Assembly: GCF_030014915.1 (NCBI RefSeq)
Contig: NZ_JAGIXS010000004.1
Location: forward strand, 330,401 to 394,400
Source: Pelomonas sp. V22
GTDB taxonomy: Bacteria; Pseudomonadota; Gammaproteobacteria; Burkholderiales; Burkholderiaceae_C
Direction of reading: 5' to 3'
Length of the DNA: 64,000 nucleotides
In this document: piece after piece, positions 62,319-64,000 of the stretch
Layout of the letters: each line of letters begins with the position of its first letter
How positions within the stretch are numbered: position 1 is the stretch's first letter
Position numbers and translations under genes: made by a program
The notes under the pieces: generated by a model
Seen by the model: the letters and a program-made list of their open reading frames with translations, nothing else
Databases searched by the model: none
Told to the model about the DNA's origin: nothing

Positions 62319-63929
62319 ATGCCTCCAGCAAACGTCAGGCGCCTCGCCGCCCCGTCCATCCCGAGCCGATGCCGGTCCCGCGGAGCGTTCTCTCCGCTCC
62401 GACATGGCGCTGCGACCCTGCTGCTGTGCCTGACGGCGTGCGGCGGCGGGTCTGCACCGGCACCGGCACCAGCACCAGCACCAGCACCAGCACCGGCACC
62501 AGCACCAGCACCAGCACCAGCACCAGCACCAGCACCAGCACCAGCACCGGCACCGGCACCGGCGCCAGCACCGGCACCAGCGCCAGCGCCTGCGCCTGCG
62601 CCTGGTCAAGGACCCTTCCCGGGCACGGTCGTGCTGGGCGCGCCAAGCAACACCAGCATCCATGTGAACCTGCTGTCTCCTGACCAGTCAGGCCAGGTCT
62701 GGATCAGCTACGGCAAAGAGCCCGGCCAGTACAGCGCACAGACGGCGGTTCAGAGCCTCAGGGCGGGCCAGCCCCTGGACCTGTTGATCGGCTCGCTGGC
62801 GCCCGACACCCGCTACTACTACCGCACCAATTTCCAGCGACTTGGCAACACCACAGCGCTGGCTGATGCCGAATACAGCTTTCAGACGGCACGCCCTGCA
62901 GGCAGCAGCTTCAGCTTTGCGGTGCAGGGCGACTCGCATCCCGAGCGTCTCAAGTCCCAATTTGACCCGGATCTGTACACGCGCACGCTGCTCACAGTGG
63001 CCGCAGACCGGCCGGACTTCTATGTGATGCTCGGCGATGACTTCAGCGTCGACACCCTCGATCCAGCCACGATCAATGCCGGGGCGGTGACCGAGCGCTA
63101 CACGCTGCAGCGTCCCTTCCTGGGCCTCCTGGGCCGCCAAGCGCCGATCTACCTGGTCAATGGCAATCACGAGCAAGCCGCGGCCTATCTGCTGAATGGC
63201 ACACCCGACAACGTGGCCGTCTGGGCACAAAACGCGCGCAATGCACATTACGCCCAACCGGCGCCGGACGATTTCTACAGCGGCAATTCGACACCCGTGC
63301 CGTTCATCGGACTGCTACGCAACTACTACGCGTGGCAGTGGGGTGACGCGCTGTTCGTGGTGATCGATCCGTACTGGCACTCGCCGGTGGCTGTCGACAA
63401 TGTGTTCGGCGGTGTCACCAAGCGCGACAACATGTGGGACCTCACGCATGGCGACGCGCAGTACCGCTGGCTCAAGGCCACGCTGGAGGGGAGCAAGGCG
63501 CGCTACAAGTTCGTCTTTGCGCATCACGTGATGGGCACCGGGCGGGGCGGGACTGAACTGGCGCGGCTGTGGGAGTGGGGAGGCGAGAACAGCAAGGGCG
63601 TCAGCGAGTTCGCGGCGCAGCGGCCAACCTGGAACGAGCCGCTGCATGCCCTGATGGCACGAACCAAGGTCAGCATCTTCTTCCAGGGCCATGACCACAT
63701 CTGGGTGCGTCAGCAACTCGACGGCGTGACCTACCAGACCGTGTCGGAGCCTGCCGACCCCAACTACTCGCTGTTCAACAGCGACGCCTTCCTCAGCGGC
63801 GACAAGTTCCCCAACAGCGGCTACACGCGCGTGTCGGTCACGCCGACCGGTGTGAAGGTCGAGTATGTCCGCACCTTCCTGCCCAAAGACGAAGGCCCCG
63901 GCCGCGTTCACGGCGGCACGGCCTGTTGA
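62319..63929 (+). CDS. Metallophosphoesterase lipoprotein with purple-acid-phosphatase-like layout
   Basis: The 536-aa protein is read from ATG 62319; earlier in-frame starts (GTG 62268, ATG 62277) fall inside the operator and promoter. The lipobox ends LTAC (Cys41), followed by GGGS and a long Ala-Pro linker. A fibronectin-like domain (SGQVWISYGKEPGQYSAQTA; LAPDTRYYYRTNF) comes next. The calcineurin-type phosphoesterase motifs are complete: FAVQGDSHPE, VMLGDDFS, LVNGNHEQ, FAHHVMGTG and FFQGHDHIW. It is expected to be an envelope-bound phosphatase or phosphodiesterase with two metals. The linker matches the style of the PEBP-YHYH lipoprotein. Confidence 0.87.
   Translation: MPPANVRRLAAPSIPSRCRSRGAFSPLRHGAATLLLCLTACGGGSAPAPAPAPAPAPAPAPAPAPAPAPAPAPAPAPAPAPAPAPAPAPAPAPAPGQGPFPGTVVLGAPSNTSIHVNLLSPDQSGQVWISYGKEPGQYSAQTAVQSLRAGQPLDLLIGSLAPDTRYYYRTNFQRLGNTTALADAEYSFQTARPAGSSFSFAVQGDSHPERLKSQFDPDLYTRTLLTVAADRPDFYVMLGDDFSVDTLDPATINAGAVTERYTLQRPFLGLLGRQAPIYLVNGNHEQAAAYLLNGTPDNVAVWAQNARNAHYAQPAPDDFYSGNSTPVPFIGLLRNYYAWQWGDALFVVIDPYWHSPVAVDNVFGGVTKRDNMWDLTHGDAQYRWLKATLEGSKARYKFVFAHHVMGTGRGGTELARLWEWGGENSKGVSEFAAQRPTWNEPLHALMARTKVSIFFQGHDHIWVRQQLDGVTYQTVSEPADPNYSLFNSDAFLSGDKFPNSGYTRVSVTPTGVKVEYVRTFLPKDEGPGRVHGGTAC
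62454..62603 (+). repeat. Hexanucleotide tandem repeat encoding (Ala-Pro)n
   Basis: Twenty-five 6-bp units, mainly GCACCA and GCACCG with a few GCGCCA/GCGCCT at the 3' end. They encode the linker of the metallophosphoesterase. Unit composition differs from the repeat at 58725 (CCTGCA/CCTGCG), so the two arrays expanded separately. Confidence 0.93.
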
Positions 63930-63939
63930 TTCCCGCGCG

Positions 63940-64000
63940 ATCTTGACCCACCGTTTCCATCCAATCTTGACCCACCCTTGTTAGAGCCTCTCGGGCTCAG
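63940..64000. mobile_element. Probable terminus of an insertion sequence (IS21-like), truncated by the window edge
   Basis: ATCTTGACCCACC occurs at 63940-63952 and again at 63964-63976, a 24-bp period. Multiple short terminal repeats of the form GGTGGGTCAAGAT are typical of IS21-family ends. No transposase sequence is in the window, so family and orientation are tentative. Confidence 0.45.

Noticed and set aside
58725..62603. Periodic repeats resembling a CRISPR array or satellite
   Set aside because: The units are 6 bp, in frame, and encode alternating Pro and Ala inside lipoproteins. There are no spacers.

Overview
The window reads as a piece of a high-GC betaproteobacterial chromosome, most likely order Burkholderiales near the Roseateles/Rubrivivax/Leptothrix group. 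The placement rests on gene content: a PhaM-type PHA-granule protein, a DUF3567 protein, the ferrooxidans-type glutamate-cysteine ligase, a MetH split into two genes with an SAH riboswitch, a TorF-porin/glnK/amtB operon, an ilvE/CHCC zinc-finger pair and lplT/alr/radA. It is inference; no 16S gene is present.

Layout. 1-4.9 kb: a partial IclR regulator divergent from a tightly overlapping operon (flavin monooxygenase, BASS symporter, SDR, EamA exporter). 4.9-9.9 kb: two periplasmic solute-binding-like proteins and a minus-strand run (FIST, PhaM, TraB/GumN, retropepsin). 9.9-21.5 kb: housekeeping and conserved genes (Dcp peptidase, double AAA ATPase, DUF3567, DUF3108, FAH hydrolase, nucleoside hydrolase, DUF4197, prohibitin-like protein, ProQ, rhodanese). 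21.5-26.8 kb: methionine synthase in two pieces, interrupted by a degenerate HD-GYP gene; the second piece sits behind an SAH riboswitch. 26.8-30.7 kb: TonB receptor plus MINPP-type phytase, with a possible Pho box. 31-36 kb: NudC, ComM and a split MFS/spermidine-synthase-like pair. 36-39 kb: porin-glnK-amtB behind a good sigma-54 promoter. 39-46 kb: gshA, glutathione peroxidase, small conserved genes, LplT. 46-55.7 kb: alr, arfB, exporters, radA, ilvE, a YheT hydrolase, cytochrome c. 55.8 kb: tRNA-Arg(CCG).

Downstream of the tRNA the content changes to an accessory-looking locus (56.3-63.9 kb). It holds a CusR/CopR-type two-component system, a PEBP-YHYH lipoprotein, two exported proteins of unknown function (one internally duplicated) and a metallophosphoesterase lipoprotein. 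The three apparent transcription units each carry a TGAC-N6-GTCA palindrome upstream. Two of them have it exactly 22 nt from an identical TAGCAT -10-like hexamer. I read this as a self-contained envelope-response regulon and consider it the best candidate for an undescribed system. The right edge appears to enter an insertion sequence.

A second notable signal is a dispersed intergenic element present twice (about 16.9 and 42.8 kb). It has three hairpins whose stems differ between copies but keep their pairing, while a 27-nt core and the loops are conserved.
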